A stretch of 64,000 nt of DNA from Pantoea agglomerans NBRC 102470 (GCF_001598475.1 NZ_BCZA01000005.1:62001-126000); one strand, 5' to 3'; positions 47,329 to 57,567 are shown, numbered from the stretch's first letter. Made by a program: numbers and translations. Notes: generated by a model from the letters alone, not told the origin.

Positions 47329-50181
47329 CTACCCCATCCGCGTTTTACGTACCCGATCAGCATAGATTGCCAGCGTCACTTTCAGCACATCTAACGTCAC
47401 CGGTTTCGACAGGCAGTTATCCATGCCCGCATCCATGCAACGCTGTTTCTCTTCCGCCAGCGCATTCGCCGTCACGCCAACGACCGGGAAGAGATGGCCA
47501 AGCTGACGCAACCGCTGCGTCAGGCGATAACCATCCATATTCGGCATGTTCACGTCGGTGAGTACGATATCAATCTCATTACGACTCAGTACATTAAGCG
47601 CATCAACGCCATCCTGCGCAGTCTTCACCTGATAGCCCAGCGTGCCGAGCTGTTCCGACAGCAGCATGCGGTTAATCGGATGGTCATCGACAATCAACAC
47701 CATGATGTCATCGTTATGCACTTTCTCTTCTACCGGCACGGCCAGCAACAGCGCATCTGCGGCGTCGTTGCCGAGTGCGATCCGATAGATGCGCGCCAGC
47801 AGCGCCGGAACCTCGTGCAGCGTGGCGGTAGAGTGGATCCAGCGGCCAGGCTGACGTTCACGCGGCATATCCACATGCGATCCATCGAAAGTGACCAGTG
47901 CCCGCAGCGGGACATCAATATCCAGTTCGTAATCGGTCATCACCACATCGTCGTGGCCAGGCTTACCGTTATACTCCGCGACCTGAATGCCCTGCTGCTG
48001 AATCTGACGCGTGATAAATTCCGCGAGGTACTCGTTGCGCATCGCCAGCCAGATTTTCTTATCCTGTAAATCCTCCAGCAGCATCAGTGACGGCTTCTGC
48101 CCTTTGTAGATTGGAATACGCACAATAAACTGGCTGCCCATACCTGGCTCTGAGTCGACCTCAATGTCGCCATCCATCATATTGATCAGCTTTTCACAGA
48201 TCGCCAGTCCCAGCCCGGTGCCCTGGAAATTACGCTGCACGCCATTTCCCACCTGGAAGAAAGGATCAAACAGGCGTGGCAGCTCTTTTGCCGGAATGCC
48301 GACGCCAGTATCACGGACGCGGAATGCCAGATAGCCCTGCGCAACGTAAGCGTGGAGGATAATACAGCCCGTGTGCGTGAACTTAATCGCGTTATTCAGC
48401 AGGTTCGAGATCACCTGCTGCAGACGCAGAGGATCGCCATCCAGCACCTGCGGAACGTCATGCTCAATAAAGCAGTAGAGCGTAAGCCGCTTCTTCACCA
48501 CCAGCGACAGATAGTTGCCGACGATGTGGGTCACGATTTCACGAGGTGCAAACGGACGCGGCTCAATTTTCAGCTGCTCTGATTCGATTTTTGAGAAGTC
48601 GAGAATATCGCTGATGATTTTCAGCAGCAGGCTGGAGGAGTTGTTCATCGCCGTCACCAGCGAGTCGATACCGCTGGGCAGCTCTTTGGTCTGCAGCAGA
48701 TCGAGATTCCCGATAATGCCATAAAGCGGCGTGCGCAGTTCGTGACTGACCGTGGCAAGGAACATCGATTTTGACTGGCTCGCCTGCTCTGCCGCGTGGG
48801 CCATCTCCTGCAGCGACTGCTCCATCCGCACGCGCGCCGAGACATCGACCAGCACGCAAATCGCCACGTTCTCATTACGATAGCGCGAATGCACAAAGCT
48901 GATTTGCAGGTTGGTATTACTGCCGGTGAGCACATCGACAAAGTTGACCTGCTGCCCGCCAATAATCTCATTCAGCCGCAGGCGATCTTCCTGCGTCAGC
49001 AACGTCAGATAATTGTGCGCCAGCTCGTTACTCAGAATATTGGTGCCGTCGCTGGTGCGTAAAATACAGATCCCGACCGGCGCAGAGGCGACAATCTTAC
49101 GGTTAAACTGCTCATGCTCTTCCAGCCGGTGCGCATTCTCCTCCGCTGGCAGGAACATCCGGCGCTCAAACAGCCAGGCGAGGGTAAACAGAATAACGGC
49201 GCTGAAAATATTGAGCAGTAGCGCATTAATGATCATCAGCTTGAGCTGATCCACCATCACGTCGGTAGATATCGACCACACCACGTTAAGATCGGAAGGC
49301 GGCAGCGGCTTTTTCAGAACCAGCTGACGATAACCATTCAGGTATCCGAACCAGGTTTTATCATCAGGAAGACTATCGAGCGAGAAGCCCAGCCCGCCGC
49401 GCCGCGAATTTAGCAGTGGACGATAATTTTCATCGGTAATGGACGCGATAATCGGCAGGCTGCCCGGCTGAATAAACTCATCCAGACGGATATTCTGTTC
49501 GACGCCCAGCAGCGCCTGTAACTTATTAGCAACGTAGACGGGCACCACCATAAAGAAGGTTCCGACGCCTGGCTGAGCACTGCTGTTAATCCAGTACATC
49601 GGATTGCGGCGATCTTCTTCGCTGCTGTTGCGATAGCGCAGCACATTCTCACGCAGCGATTTCAGGCTGCGTTCCCGGTCAGCATTGCTGCTGCCAATCG
49701 TGAAGTCGGCCAGACACTGACTCTCGCCACCGATAAAGAACACCCGATTCAGCTCATACGATGAGGCGAAGTTACTTTTCCAGTAATTGATGTAGTAACT
49801 GAGTGAATCGAGCGAGTTGCGCCAGGTATTGCTCATCGAGGTACAGTCGCCATCCGAAAACAGGGGCGTAAACTGCGGCTGAGATGTTTTGCCTGGCATC
49901 ATACCGGTCAGCACATCAAGACCGCTGCTGGCGTTGGTTAAGCGGTTCTCGGTGATATATTTCAGCTCACGCATCATGTCCGCCGAATGGCGCACATACC
50001 ACTGTATCGTGCCGTAGTTGCTGGCAAACTCCTGCCGAACCTGCGTCTCTTTATTGTGCAGCACGCTGATAATGTAAAACGCAGTAAGAACGGCGCCCAG
50101 CGTCCAGATTAGCAGCGCCAGCGCGCGGAAAAGATAGCGCGAGATGCGAAGCGTAGTGCGGAAAGAGACAGGATATTTCAA
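47329..50181 (-). CDS. rcsC: RcsC hybrid sensor kinase
   Basis: A 950-aa hybrid kinase that starts the Rcs relay. Two membrane helices (about residues 19-40 and 311-333) flank a periplasmic sensor region. The H-box is ATVSHELRTPLYGIIGNLD, the N/G boxes are NAIKF, RVRDTGVGIP and FQGTGLGLAICEKL, and the C-terminal receiver has the acceptor Asp in IVLTDVNMPNMDGYRL. Length matches E. coli RcsC (949 aa). The periplasmic domain is the least conserved part, as expected. It is convergent with rcsB. Confidence 0.97.
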   Translation of the reverse strand: MKYPVSFRTTLRISRYLFRALALLIWTLGAVLTAFYIISVLHNKETQVRQEFASNYGTIQWYVRHSADMMRELKYITENRLTNASSGLDVLTGMMPGKTSQPQFTPLFSDGDCTSMSNTWRNSLDSLSYYINYWKSNFASSYELNRVFFIGGESQCLADFTIGSSNADRERSLKSLRENVLRYRNSSEEDRRNPMYWINSSAQPGVGTFFMVVPVYVANKLQALLGVEQNIRLDEFIQPGSLPIIASITDENYRPLLNSRRGGLGFSLDSLPDDKTWFGYLNGYRQLVLKKPLPPSDLNVVWSISTDVMVDQLKLMIINALLLNIFSAVILFTLAWLFERRMFLPAEENAHRLEEHEQFNRKIVASAPVGICILRTSDGTNILSNELAHNYLTLLTQEDRLRLNEIIGGQQVNFVDVLTGSNTNLQISFVHSRYRNENVAICVLVDVSARVRMEQSLQEMAHAAEQASQSKSMFLATVSHELRTPLYGIIGNLDLLQTKELPSGIDSLVTAMNNSSSLLLKIISDILDFSKIESEQLKIEPRPFAPREIVTHIVGNYLSLVVKKRLTLYCFIEHDVPQVLDGDPLRLQQVISNLLNNAIKFTHTGCIILHAYVAQGYLAFRVRDTGVGIPAKELPRLFDPFFQVGNGVQRNFQGTGLGLAICEKLINMMDGDIEVDSEPGMGSQFIVRIPIYKGQKPSLMLLEDLQDKKIWLAMRNEYLAEFITRQIQQQGIQVAEYNGKPGHDDVVMTDYELDIDVPLRALVTFDGSHVDMPRERQPGRWIHSTATLHEVPALLARIYRIALGNDAADALLLAVPVEEKVHNDDIMVLIVDDHPINRMLLSEQLGTLGYQVKTAQDGVDALNVLSRNEIDIVLTDVNMPNMDGYRLTQRLRQLGHLFPVVGVTANALAEEKQRCMDAGMDNCLSKPVTLDVLKVTLAIYADRVRKTRMG

Positions 50182-50403
50182 AGGTAACTCGCAGTTGGCA
50201 AGGTTAGTCGCATCATCGATTTTTAATGCCCATACACTAGCTTTATCGGGCGTAAAAAGCCAGCCAGCCGCAGGCTTAGCGGGCGGTTTGGGAATCTTTT
50301 AAGACAGCCAAAGCAACATCTTTATCTTAGGAAGAAGTCGCCGCCTCTCCCCCTCAAACAAATGCACGCACACATCTCCTTAAAGCGACACCACAACCCC
50401 AAC

Positions 50404-50510
50404 AAGAAAGGCCTGCTATGCCCGAAGAGCAAAGCGTCTGGCCCGCGATGGCGTGGCCGATCCGCATGGATGCGGGAACCCTTTGCGATCGGGCACAGCA
50501 GTCCTTTCGA
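50404..50510. repeat. Palindromic unit, copy 1
   Basis: Arms at 50404-50425 and 50489-50510 pair at 18 of 22 positions. An inner GCAAAG/CTTTGC stem and CCCGC/GCGGG can extend the fold. Confidence 0.75.
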
Positions 50511-50610
50511 CGGCTCCCATCTGACTGCCATCAGCCAGCCATTTTCCCGCCCCGCCTCTAAGACCTCAAACAACACGCCCATCCCCTCAAAGCGACACCC
50601 AAATCCCACC

Positions 50611-50717
50611 AAGAAAGGCCTGCTATGCCCGAAGAGCAAAGCGTCTGGCCCGCGATGGCGTGGCCGATCCGCATGGATGCGGGAATCCTTTGCGATCGGG
50701 CATAGTGGGCCTTTCGG
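50611..50717. repeat. Palindromic unit, copy 2
   Basis: Arms at 50611-50632 and 50696-50717 pair at 18 of 22 positions, including CTATGCCCGA with TCGGGCATAG. Confidence 0.75.
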
Positions 50718-50732
50718 CGGCTCCCAACTCAC

Positions 50733-50795
50733 AGCCACCAGCCATCAGCCACCAGCCACCAGCCACCAGCCACCAGCCACCAGCCACCAGCCATT
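50733..50795. repeat. Nine tandem heptamers (AGCCACC type)
   Basis: Nine consecutive 7-mers, seven exactly AGCCACC, one AGCCATC and a final AGCCATT. A perfect array of this length is prone to slippage. Confidence 0.9.
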
Positions 50796-50862
50796 TTCCC
50801 GACCCGCCTCTCACACCTCAAACAACACGCCCATCCCCTCAAAGCGACACCCAAATCCCAAC

Positions 50863-50970
50863 AAGAAAGGCCTGCTGTGCCCGAAGAGCAAAGCGTCCAC
50901 GCCAGGGATGGCGTGGCCGATCCGCATGGATGCGGGAATCCTTTGCGATCGGGCACAGTGGGCCTTACGG
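50863..50970. repeat. Palindromic unit, copy 3
   Basis: Arms at 50863-50884 and 50949-50970 pair at 17 of 22 positions. CTGTGCCCGA pairs with TCGGGCACAG, a compensatory change relative to copy 2. The centre differs and forms its own CCACGCCA/TGGCGTGG hairpin. Confidence 0.75.
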
Positions 50971-50985
50971 CGGCTCCCAACTCAC

Positions 50986-51048
50986 AGCCACCAGCCACCA
51001 GCAACCAGCAACCAGCAACCAGCAACCAGCCTCCAGCAACCAGCCTCC
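50986..51048. repeat. Nine tandem heptamers (AGCAACC type)
   Basis: Two AGCCACC, then AGCAACC repeated with two AGCCTCC variants, nine units in all. It holds the same position relative to its palindrome as the array at 50733. Confidence 0.9.
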
Positions 51049-51080
51049 AGCCCTAAGCTCCCTGCTCCTTCCCCATCACA

Positions 51081-51119
51081 CAAAAAAAAACGGCAGGCCG
51101 GGTTTCCCCTGACCTGCCG
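51081..51119 (-). terminator. gyrA rho-independent terminator
   Basis: CGGCAGG at 51091-51097 and CCTGCCG at 51113-51119 form the stem. The A run at 51082-51090 gives a nine-T tail on the minus strand, 35 bp after the gyrA stop. Confidence 0.9.
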
Positions 51120-51153
51120 TTTCTGCAACGAACTTCAGCTCACGCCAGACAAA

Positions 51154-53826
51154 TTACTCTTCGTCTTCAGCCGCGTCGTCTTCGTCTTCTGCATCCGCTT
51201 CCGGCGCAATCTCTTCATCGTCGTTCTCTGCTTCCGGCGCGATATCTTCCTCGCCTTCCGCCACGCTACCGTCGATTGAATCCAGCTCTTCTTCTTCAAC
51301 CGGCTCGGCAACACGCTGCAGACCCACGACGTTCTCATCCTCTGCGGTACGAATCAGAATCACACCCTGGGTATTACGACCCACGACGCTCACTTCTGAA
51401 ACGCGGGTACGCACCAGCGTACCGGCATCGGTGATCATCATAATCTGATCGCCATCAACGACCTGAACGGCGCCAATCACCGGACCATTACGTTCGGTCA
51501 CTTTGATTGAAATAACACCCTGAGTCGCACGCGACTTGGTCGGGTATTCGCTGTTGGCCGTACGCTTGCCGTAACCATTCTGCGTCACGGTCATAATTGC
51601 ACCCTCTTCACGCGGCACAATCAATGACACAACGCGATCGCCTTCAGCCAGCCTGATGCCGCGTACGCCAGAGGCGGTACGACCCATCGCACGGACTGCG
51701 GTTTCTGCAAAGCGCACCACTTTACCGGCCGCTGAGAACAGCATCGCCTCATCGTTACCGTTGGTCAGCGCCACACCGATCAGCTCATCGTCGTCACGCA
51801 GATTCACGGCAATAATGCCCGCGCTGCGTGGACGGCTGAACTCTTTCAGTGCGGTCTTCTTCACAGTACCGAGCGCGGTCGCCATAAAGATATTAAAGCC
51901 TTCGGTATACTCACGTACCGGCAGAATCGCCGTAATACGCTCGTTGGCTTCCAGCGGCAGCAGGTTGACGATTGGACGTCCACGTGCGCCACGGCTTGCT
52001 TCCGGCAGCTGGTAAACCTTCATCCAGTAGAGACGGCCACGGCTGGAGAAGCAAAGAATCGTGTCATGCGTATTGGCGACCAGCAGACGATCAATGAAGT
52101 CCTCTTCTTTGATACGTGCGGCTGATTTGCCCTTACCACCACGACGCTGCGCTTCATAGTCGGTCAGCGGCTGATACTTCACATAGCCCTGATGCGACAA
52201 TGTCACCACAACATCTTCCTGATTGATCAGGTCTTCGATATTAATGTCAGCCGTGTTGGCAGTAATCTCTGTGCGACGCTCATCACCGAACTGATCACGC
52301 ATCAGCTCCAGCTCTTCGCGGATCACTTCCATCAGACGGTCCGCGTTCGACAGAATGCGCAGCAGCTCAGCGATCTGCTCCAGCAGCGCTTTATACTCAT
52401 CCAGCAGCTTCTCGTGCTCAAGGCCGGTCAGTTTCTGCAGACGCAGATCCAGAATCGCCTGAGCCTGCTGCTCGGTCAGATAGTATTGACCATCACGGAT
52501 GCCGTATTGTGGATCCAGCCACTCCGGACGCGCGGCGTCATCACCGGCACGTTCCAGCATCGCTGACACGTTACCGAGATCCCACGCCTGCGCAATCAGA
52601 CCCGCTTTTGCTTCTGCCGGGTTTGGTGCACGACGAATCAGCTCGATGATAGGATCGATATTCGCCAGCGCAATCGCCAGACCTTCCAGGATATGCGCAC
52701 GATCGCGCGCCTTACGCAGTTCAAAGATAGTACGACGCGTCACAACTTCACGACGATGGCGAACAAAGGCGTCCAGAATCTCCTTCAGCGCCATGATCTT
52801 CGGCTGACCCTGATGCAGGGCGACCATGTTGATACCAAACGAGGTCTGCAACTGGGTCAGTGAATAGAGATTATTCAGCACGACTTCGCCGACCGCATCG
52901 CGCTTGATCTCAATCACGATACGCATGCCGTCTTTATCAGACTCATCGCGCAGTGCGCTGATGCCTTCGACACGCTTCTCTTTCACCAGCTCCGCAATCT
53001 TCTCAATCAGGCGTGCCTTGTTAACCTGATACGGCAGCTCATGAATGATGATGGTCTCGCGGCCCGTTTTAGCATCAGCTTCCACTTCGCCACGCGCACG
53101 AATATAAATTTTACCGCGTCCGGTGCGGTACGCTTCTTCGATGCCACGGCGACCATTGATGATAGCGGCGGTCGGGAAATCAGGCCCCGGAATGTGCTCC
53201 ATCAGCTCTTCAATGCTGATGTCTTCATTTTCAATGTAAGCCAGACAGCCGTTAATCACTTCACGCAGGTTATGCGGCGGAATGTTGGTTGCCATACCCA
53301 CGGCGATACCGGAAGAGCCGTTCACCAGCAGGTTAGGGATTTTGGTCGGCAGAACTTCAGGGATCTGCTCAGTGCCGTCGTAGTTCGGTACGAAATCGAC
53401 GGTATCTTTTTCCAGGTCAGCTAACAGGTCGTGGGCGATTTTCGACATGCGAATTTCGGTATAACGCATCGCCGCGGCGGAGTCGCCGTCGATGGAACCG
53501 AAGTTGCCTTGTCCGTCCACCAGCATGTAACGCAGGGAGAAAGGCTGGGCCATACGTACAATGGTGTCGTAAACGGCGGAATCACCATGCGGGTGATATT
53601 TACCGATAACGTCACCGACGACGCGGGCAGATTTTTTATAGGGTTTGTTCCAGTCGTTACCCAGTACACTCATCGCAAAAAGTACGCGACGATGAACCGG
53701 CTTCAGGCCATCACGCACATCGGGTAAAGCTCGGCCAACGATGACCGACATGGCGTAACCGAGGTAAGAATTTTTTAATTCTTCTTCGATATTGACCGGT
53801 GTAATTTCTCTCGCAAGGTCGCTCAT
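51154..53826 (-). CDS. gyrA: DNA gyrase subunit A
   Basis: An 890-aa breakage-reunion subunit of gyrase, which introduces negative supercoils with GyrB. The catalytic Tyr122 lies in AMRYTE. In the quinolone-resistance region Ser83 and Asp87 ([10 protein letters not shown]) are both wild type. The GyrA box QRRGGKGK begins the C-terminal pinwheel, which wraps DNA. Length is 15 aa more than E. coli (875). The surplus lies in the acidic tail, which contains a near repeat, EDIAPEAE then EEIAPEAD. It is divergent from ubiG, as in E. coli. Confidence 0.98.
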   Translation of the reverse strand: MSDLAREITPVNIEEELKNSYLGYAMSVIVGRALPDVRDGLKPVHRRVLFAMSVLGNDWNKPYKKSARVVGDVIGKYHPHGDSAVYDTIVRMAQPFSLRYMLVDGQGNFGSIDGDSAAAMRYTEIRMSKIAHDLLADLEKDTVDFVPNYDGTEQIPEVLPTKIPNLLVNGSSGIAVGMATNIPPHNLREVINGCLAYIENEDISIEELMEHIPGPDFPTAAIINGRRGIEEAYRTGRGKIYIRARGEVEADAKTGRETIIIHELPYQVNKARLIEKIAELVKEKRVEGISALRDESDKDGMRIVIEIKRDAVGEVVLNNLYSLTQLQTSFGINMVALHQGQPKIMALKEILDAFVRHRREVVTRRTIFELRKARDRAHILEGLAIALANIDPIIELIRRAPNPAEAKAGLIAQAWDLGNVSAMLERAGDDAARPEWLDPQYGIRDGQYYLTEQQAQAILDLRLQKLTGLEHEKLLDEYKALLEQIAELLRILSNADRLMEVIREELELMRDQFGDERRTEITANTADINIEDLINQEDVVVTLSHQGYVKYQPLTDYEAQRRGGKGKSAARIKEEDFIDRLLVANTHDTILCFSSRGRLYWMKVYQLPEASRGARGRPIVNLLPLEANERITAILPVREYTEGFNIFMATALGTVKKTALKEFSRPRSAGIIAVNLRDDDELIGVALTNGNDEAMLFSAAGKVVRFAETAVRAMGRTASGVRGIRLAEGDRVVSLIVPREEGAIMTVTQNGYGKRTANSEYPTKSRATQGVISIKVTERNGPVIGAVQVVDGDQIMMITDAGTLVRTRVSEVSVVGRNTQGVILIRTAEDENVVGLQRVAEPVEEEELDSIDGSVAEGEEDIAPEAENDDEEIAPEADAEDEDDAAEDEE

Positions 53827-54003
53827 GGAGCCGCTATCCCTCTACTTAATCCCGGATTTTAAAGGTGCGAAAGTATATCACACTGCAATGCTCTGGTGAA
53901 CGCTAACCACCGATTTCACCCGCTTTTCCTTGCGCCTGAAAGGTGTGCCATCTGCGGTTAAGCGTTTATACTGTGGGCACATTTTGTCAGGAGTTACGAT
54001 TCA

Positions 54004-54729
54004 ATGAATGCACAACCGCAGAATCATCAGCAGAACGTCGATGCGCAGGAAATTGCCAAGTTTGAGGCCGTTGCCTCGCGCTGGTGGGATCTGGAGGGTG
54101 AATTTAAACCGTTGCACCGCATTAACCCGCTGCGCCTGGGCTATATCGCGCAGCACAGCAACGGCTTGTTCGGTAAAACCGTGCTCGACGTCGGATGCGG
54201 CGGCGGCATCTTAGCCGAAAGCATGGCGCGTGAAGGTGCCGTGGTCACGGGCCTGGACATGGGCGCGGAACCGCTGGCCGTGGCGCGCCTGCATGCTCTG
54301 GAGAGCGGAGTGACGCTGGACTACGTGCAGCAGACCGTCGAAGAGCATGCGGAGCAGCACGCCGGAAAATATGATGTGGTGACCTGCATGGAGATGCTGG
54401 AGCACGTGCCGGATCCGCGCTCAGTGGTTCACGCCTGTGCGAAGCTGGTCAAACCCGGCGGCGAAGTCTTCTTCTCTACGCTGAACCGCAATCCAAAAGC
54501 CTGGCTGCTGGCGATATTTGGTGCGGAATATGTGTTGCGCATGCTGCCGCGCGGCACTCACGACGTGAAGAAATTTATCCGTCCTTCCGAACTGCTGGGC
54601 TGGGTCGATGAAACGGCCCTGCGTGAACGCCACATCATTGGCCTGCATTACAACCCGGTGACTAACCGATTCAAACTGGCTCCCGGCACTGACGTGAATT
54701 ATATGGTGCACACCCACCGCGCCGTCTGA
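54004..54729 (+). CDS. ubiG: UbiG ubiquinone O-methyltransferase
   Basis: A 241-aa SAM-dependent methyltransferase that carries out both O-methylations of ubiquinone synthesis. The SAM-binding motif I is [20 protein letters not shown], followed by VTGLDMG, and motif III is [12 protein letters not shown]. Length fits E. coli UbiG (240 aa). The N-terminal [22 protein letters not shown] is characteristic. Divergent gyrA and downstream nrdA match the E. coli order. Confidence 0.97.
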   Translation: MNAQPQNHQQNVDAQEIAKFEAVASRWWDLEGEFKPLHRINPLRLGYIAQHSNGLFGKTVLDVGCGGGILAESMAREGAVVTGLDMGAEPLAVARLHALESGVTLDYVQQTVEEHAEQHAGKYDVVTCMEMLEHVPDPRSVVHACAKLVKPGGEVFFSTLNRNPKAWLLAIFGAEYVLRMLPRGTHDVKKFIRPSELLGWVDETALRERHIIGLHYNPVTNRFKLAPGTDVNYMVHTHRAV

Positions 54730-54736
54730 GTGACCC

Positions 54737-54758
54737 GCCCGCCTGAATCAGGGCGGGC
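54737..54758 (+). terminator. Probable ubiG terminator
   Basis: GCCCGCC at 54737-54743 pairs with GGCGGGC at 54752-54758, eight bases after the ubiG stop, followed by a weak T-rich stretch. Confidence 0.6.
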
Positions 54759-55255
54759 ATCTCCTCTTCTGCGCCCGTTCTCCCTGTGCCGGTCACAGCA
54801 CTCACCGCGCCAGAGGCATTCTGATGTCTGCCAATAGGTTACATCAGCCCGGTTCCATCCTCTTCAGCGTTACCGCATCCGATTCTCTGCTGACCAGCAA
54901 CCCGCTAGCGGCTTTTAGCCATTTTTCATCCCTTTTCCTGCTGAATCCTGAGGATTGAATAAGAAACACGCGCCCGATCATAATAAGAAAAAAAAGTGTG
55001 ATCTGGTTGACATGATGCCAGGCCTTACAAGGCGTGGGCTAAGAAATTTCGCAAGAATTACAACCCCTCCAGCCATCATTTTTTGCTCTTGTTAAGCGGC
55101 CGTAAAATACTAAAATATGCCCCCATGTAGTTATGGCTTTTCCCATCACCCCCTAGATGTAGTGTTTATCCACACATTATTCACAATGAATAGGCTGTGT
55201 ATAAACCGGGATTTCTTTTAATTTTTGGATACTCACGCAAAGGTAAAAACGCGAC
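54759..55255 (+). promoter_or_regulatory. nrdA control region: promoter, DnaA box, NrdR-like boxes
   Basis: About 500 bp without a gene. A promoter can be read as TTGTTA (55089-55094), 16 bp and TAAAAT (55111-55116). A perfect DnaA box, TTATCCACA, lies at 55166-55174. A 16-mer at 55150-55165 (CCCCTAGATGTAGTGT) fits the NrdR box consensus at 12 of 16 positions, and a weaker one lies 32 bp upstream at 55118-55133, about three helical turns. Cell-cycle control by DnaA and repression by NrdR are known for E. coli nrdA. The first 250 bp show nothing clear. Confidence 0.65.
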
Positions 55256-57541
55256 ATGAACCAGAGTCTGCTCGTTACTAAACGCGATGGCCGCCAGGAG
55301 CGCATTGATCTCGACAAAATTCACCGTGTGCTGGACTGGGCAGCTGAAGGGCTGAACAACGTCTCAGTTTCACAGGTTGAGCTGCGCTCTCACATTCAGT
55401 TCTATGATGGCATCAGAACCTCTGACATTCATGAGACCATCATCAAGGCCGCAGCAGACCTCATCTCCCGCGATGCCCCTGACTATCAGTACCTGGCTGC
55501 CCGCCTGGCGATCTTCCACCTGCGCAAAAAAGCGTATGGTCAGTTTGAGCCGCCAAAGCTCTATGACCAGGTCGTTAAGATGGTCGACATGGGCAAATAT
55601 GATCGTCACCTGCTGGAAGATTACAGCCAGGAAGAGTTTGCGCAGATGGACGAGTTCCTCGACCACTGGCGTGACATGAACTTCTCCTATGCCGCTGTGA
55701 AGCAGCTGGAAGGCAAATATCTGGTGCAGAACCGCGTTTCGGGTGAAATCTACGAAAGCGCGCAGTTCCTCTACATTCTGGTCGCCGCCTGCCTCTTCTC
55801 CGGCTACCCGCGCGACACGCGTATGGATTACATCAAGCGTTTCTATGATGCGATCTCGACGTTTAAAATCTCCCTGCCGACGCCAATCATGTCTGGCGTA
55901 CGCACCCCAACACGTCAGTTCAGCTCCTGTGTGCTGATCGAGTGCGGCGACAGCCTGGACTCCATCAACGCCACCTCCAGCGCAATTGTGAAATATGTCT
56001 CTCAGCGTGCCGGCATCGGTATCAACGCCGGTCGTATCCGTGCGCTGGGCAGCCCGATTCGCGGCGGTGAAGCGTTCCATACCGGCTGTATCCCGTTCTA
56101 CAAGCATTTCCAGACCGCTGTGAAGTCCTGTTCTCAGGGCGGCGTTCGTGGCGGCGCAGCCACCCTGTTCTACCCGATGTGGCATCTGGAAATCGAAAGC
56201 CTGCTGGTGCTGAAGAACAACCGTGGTGTTGAAGGCAACCGCGTGCGTCACATGGACTATGGTGTACAGCTCAACAAGCTGATGTATCAGCGCCTGCTGA
56301 AAGGCGAAGATATCACCCTGTTCAGCCCGTCTGATGTGCCTGGCCTGTATGACGCATTCTTCGCCAATCAGGATGAGTTTGAGCGCCTCTATACCAAATA
56401 TGAGCAGGATCAGAGCATCCGCAAGCAGCGTGTTAAAGCGGTCGATCTCTTCTCACTGATGATGCAGGAACGCGCCTCTACTGGCCGTATCTACATTCAG
56501 AACGTCGATCACTGCAACACCCACAGCCCGTTTGACCCGAGCATTGCGCCGGTTCGCCAGTCTAACCTCTGCCTGGAAATCGCCCTGCCGACCAAACCGC
56601 TGGAAGATGTTAACGACGAAAACGGTGAGATTGCCCTGTGTACGCTCTCTGCGTTCAACCTCGGCGCCATCGAAAGCCTCGACGATCTGGAAGAGCTGGC
56701 TACCCTGGCAGTACGCGCGCTTGATGCGCTGCTCGACTATCAGGACTACCCGATCCCGGCTGCCCAGCGTGGCGCGATGGGTCGTCGTACTCTGGGTATC
56801 GGCGTCATCAACTACGCCTACTATCTGGCGAAGCATGGTGTGCGCTACTCCGATGGCAGCGCCAATGGCCTGACGCACAAAACCTTTGAAGCGATTCAGT
56901 ATTACCTGCTGAAAGCCTCAAATGAGCTGGCGAAAGAGCAAGGTGCCTGCCCGTGGTTCAATGAAACCACCTATGCGCAGGGCATTCTGCCTATCGACAC
57001 CTACAAGAAAGATCTGGACGCGATCAGCAACGAACCGCTGCATCTCGACTGGGAAAGCCTGCGTGAAGAGATTAAAACGCACGGCCTGCGCAACTCGACT
57101 CTGTCTGCGCTGATGCCGTCTGAAACCTCGTCGCAGATCTCCAATGCCACCAACGGTATTGAGCCTCCGCGCGGTCACATCAGCATCAAAGCGTCGAAAG
57201 ATGGCATCCTGCGTCAGGTCGTACCGGAGTATGAGCGTCTGAAAGATCAGTACGAACTGCTGTGGGAAATGCCGAACAACGATGGCTACCTGCAACTGGT
57301 GGGTCTGATGCAGAAATTCATCGACCAGGCGATTTCGTCCAACACCAACTACGATCCGTCGCGCTTCACCAACGGTAAAGTGCCGATGAAACAGCTGCTG
57401 AAAGATCTGCTGACGGCGTATAAGTTCGGCGTGAAAACGCTCTACTATCAAAACACCCGTGACGGTGCTGAAGATGCGCAGGATGACCTGGCACCTTCCA
57501 TCCAGGATGATGGCTGCGAGAGCGGCGCCTGTAAGATCTAA
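55256..57541 (+). CDS. nrdA: Class Ia ribonucleotide reductase, alpha subunit
   Basis: A 761-aa subunit that reduces ribonucleoside diphosphates. The N-terminal ATP cone (residues 5-95, LLVTKRDGRQERIDLDKIHR) provides allosteric activity control. Catalytic residues are in SCVLIE (C225), SNLCLE (N437, C439, E441) and ALCTLS (C462). The C-terminal CESGACKI carries the redox-relay cysteines. Length equals E. coli NrdA (761 aa). It is followed by a 9-bp hairpin and nrdB in the same operon. Confidence 0.98.
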   Translation: MNQSLLVTKRDGRQERIDLDKIHRVLDWAAEGLNNVSVSQVELRSHIQFYDGIRTSDIHETIIKAAADLISRDAPDYQYLAARLAIFHLRKKAYGQFEPPKLYDQVVKMVDMGKYDRHLLEDYSQEEFAQMDEFLDHWRDMNFSYAAVKQLEGKYLVQNRVSGEIYESAQFLYILVAACLFSGYPRDTRMDYIKRFYDAISTFKISLPTPIMSGVRTPTRQFSSCVLIECGDSLDSINATSSAIVKYVSQRAGIGINAGRIRALGSPIRGGEAFHTGCIPFYKHFQTAVKSCSQGGVRGGAATLFYPMWHLEIESLLVLKNNRGVEGNRVRHMDYGVQLNKLMYQRLLKGEDITLFSPSDVPGLYDAFFANQDEFERLYTKYEQDQSIRKQRVKAVDLFSLMMQERASTGRIYIQNVDHCNTHSPFDPSIAPVRQSNLCLEIALPTKPLEDVNDENGEIALCTLSAFNLGAIESLDDLEELATLAVRALDALLDYQDYPIPAAQRGAMGRRTLGIGVINYAYYLAKHGVRYSDGSANGLTHKTFEAIQYYLLKASNELAKEQGACPWFNETTYAQGILPIDTYKKDLDAISNEPLHLDWESLREEIKTHGLRNSTLSALMPSETSSQISNATNGIEPPRGHISIKASKDGILRQVVPEYERLKDQYELLWEMPNNDGYLQLVGLMQKFIDQAISSNTNYDPSRFTNGKVPMKQLLKDLLTAYKFGVKTLYYQNTRDGAEDAQDDLAPSIQDDGCESGACKI

Positions 57542-57546
57542 TGGTC

Positions 57547-57567
57547 AGGCGGGAGAATCTCCCGCCT
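57547..57567 (+). other. Intercistronic hairpin nrdA-nrdB
   Basis: AGGCGGGAG at 57547-57555 and CTCCCGCCT at 57559-57567 with a 3-nt loop, between the two cistrons. Without a T run it is more likely an RNA-stability element or partial attenuator than a full terminator. Confidence 0.6.

Larger units (their letters stand above)
50182..51080. repeat. Intergenic repeat region between rcsC and gyrA
   Basis: About 900 bp with no supported gene. It contains three copies of an about 107-bp imperfect palindrome, embedded in longer direct repeats that start TCAAACAACACGCCCATCCC. Copies begin at 50404, 50611 and 50863, 207 and 252 bp apart. Two blocks of heptamers lie at 50733-50795 and 50986-51048. 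The region 50182-50330 is plain intergenic DNA upstream of rcsC. Confidence 0.8.

Noticed and set aside
50322..50738. A 138-codon minus-strand frame with two similar halves
   Set aside because: It is the translation of two repeat copies; there is no evidence of a real start or protein family.
50733..51048. Heptamer arrays considered as CRISPR or a repeat toxin
   Set aside because: Units are 7 bp with no spacers, so this is a simple tandem repeat.
50362..51279. A 305-codon plus-strand frame through the repeat region
   Set aside because: It consists of the palindromes and heptamers, runs through the gyrA terminator into the gyrA tail, and has no ribosome site.
51154..53826. Quinolone-resistance mutation in gyrA
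   Set aside because: Ser83 and Asp87 are both wild type.
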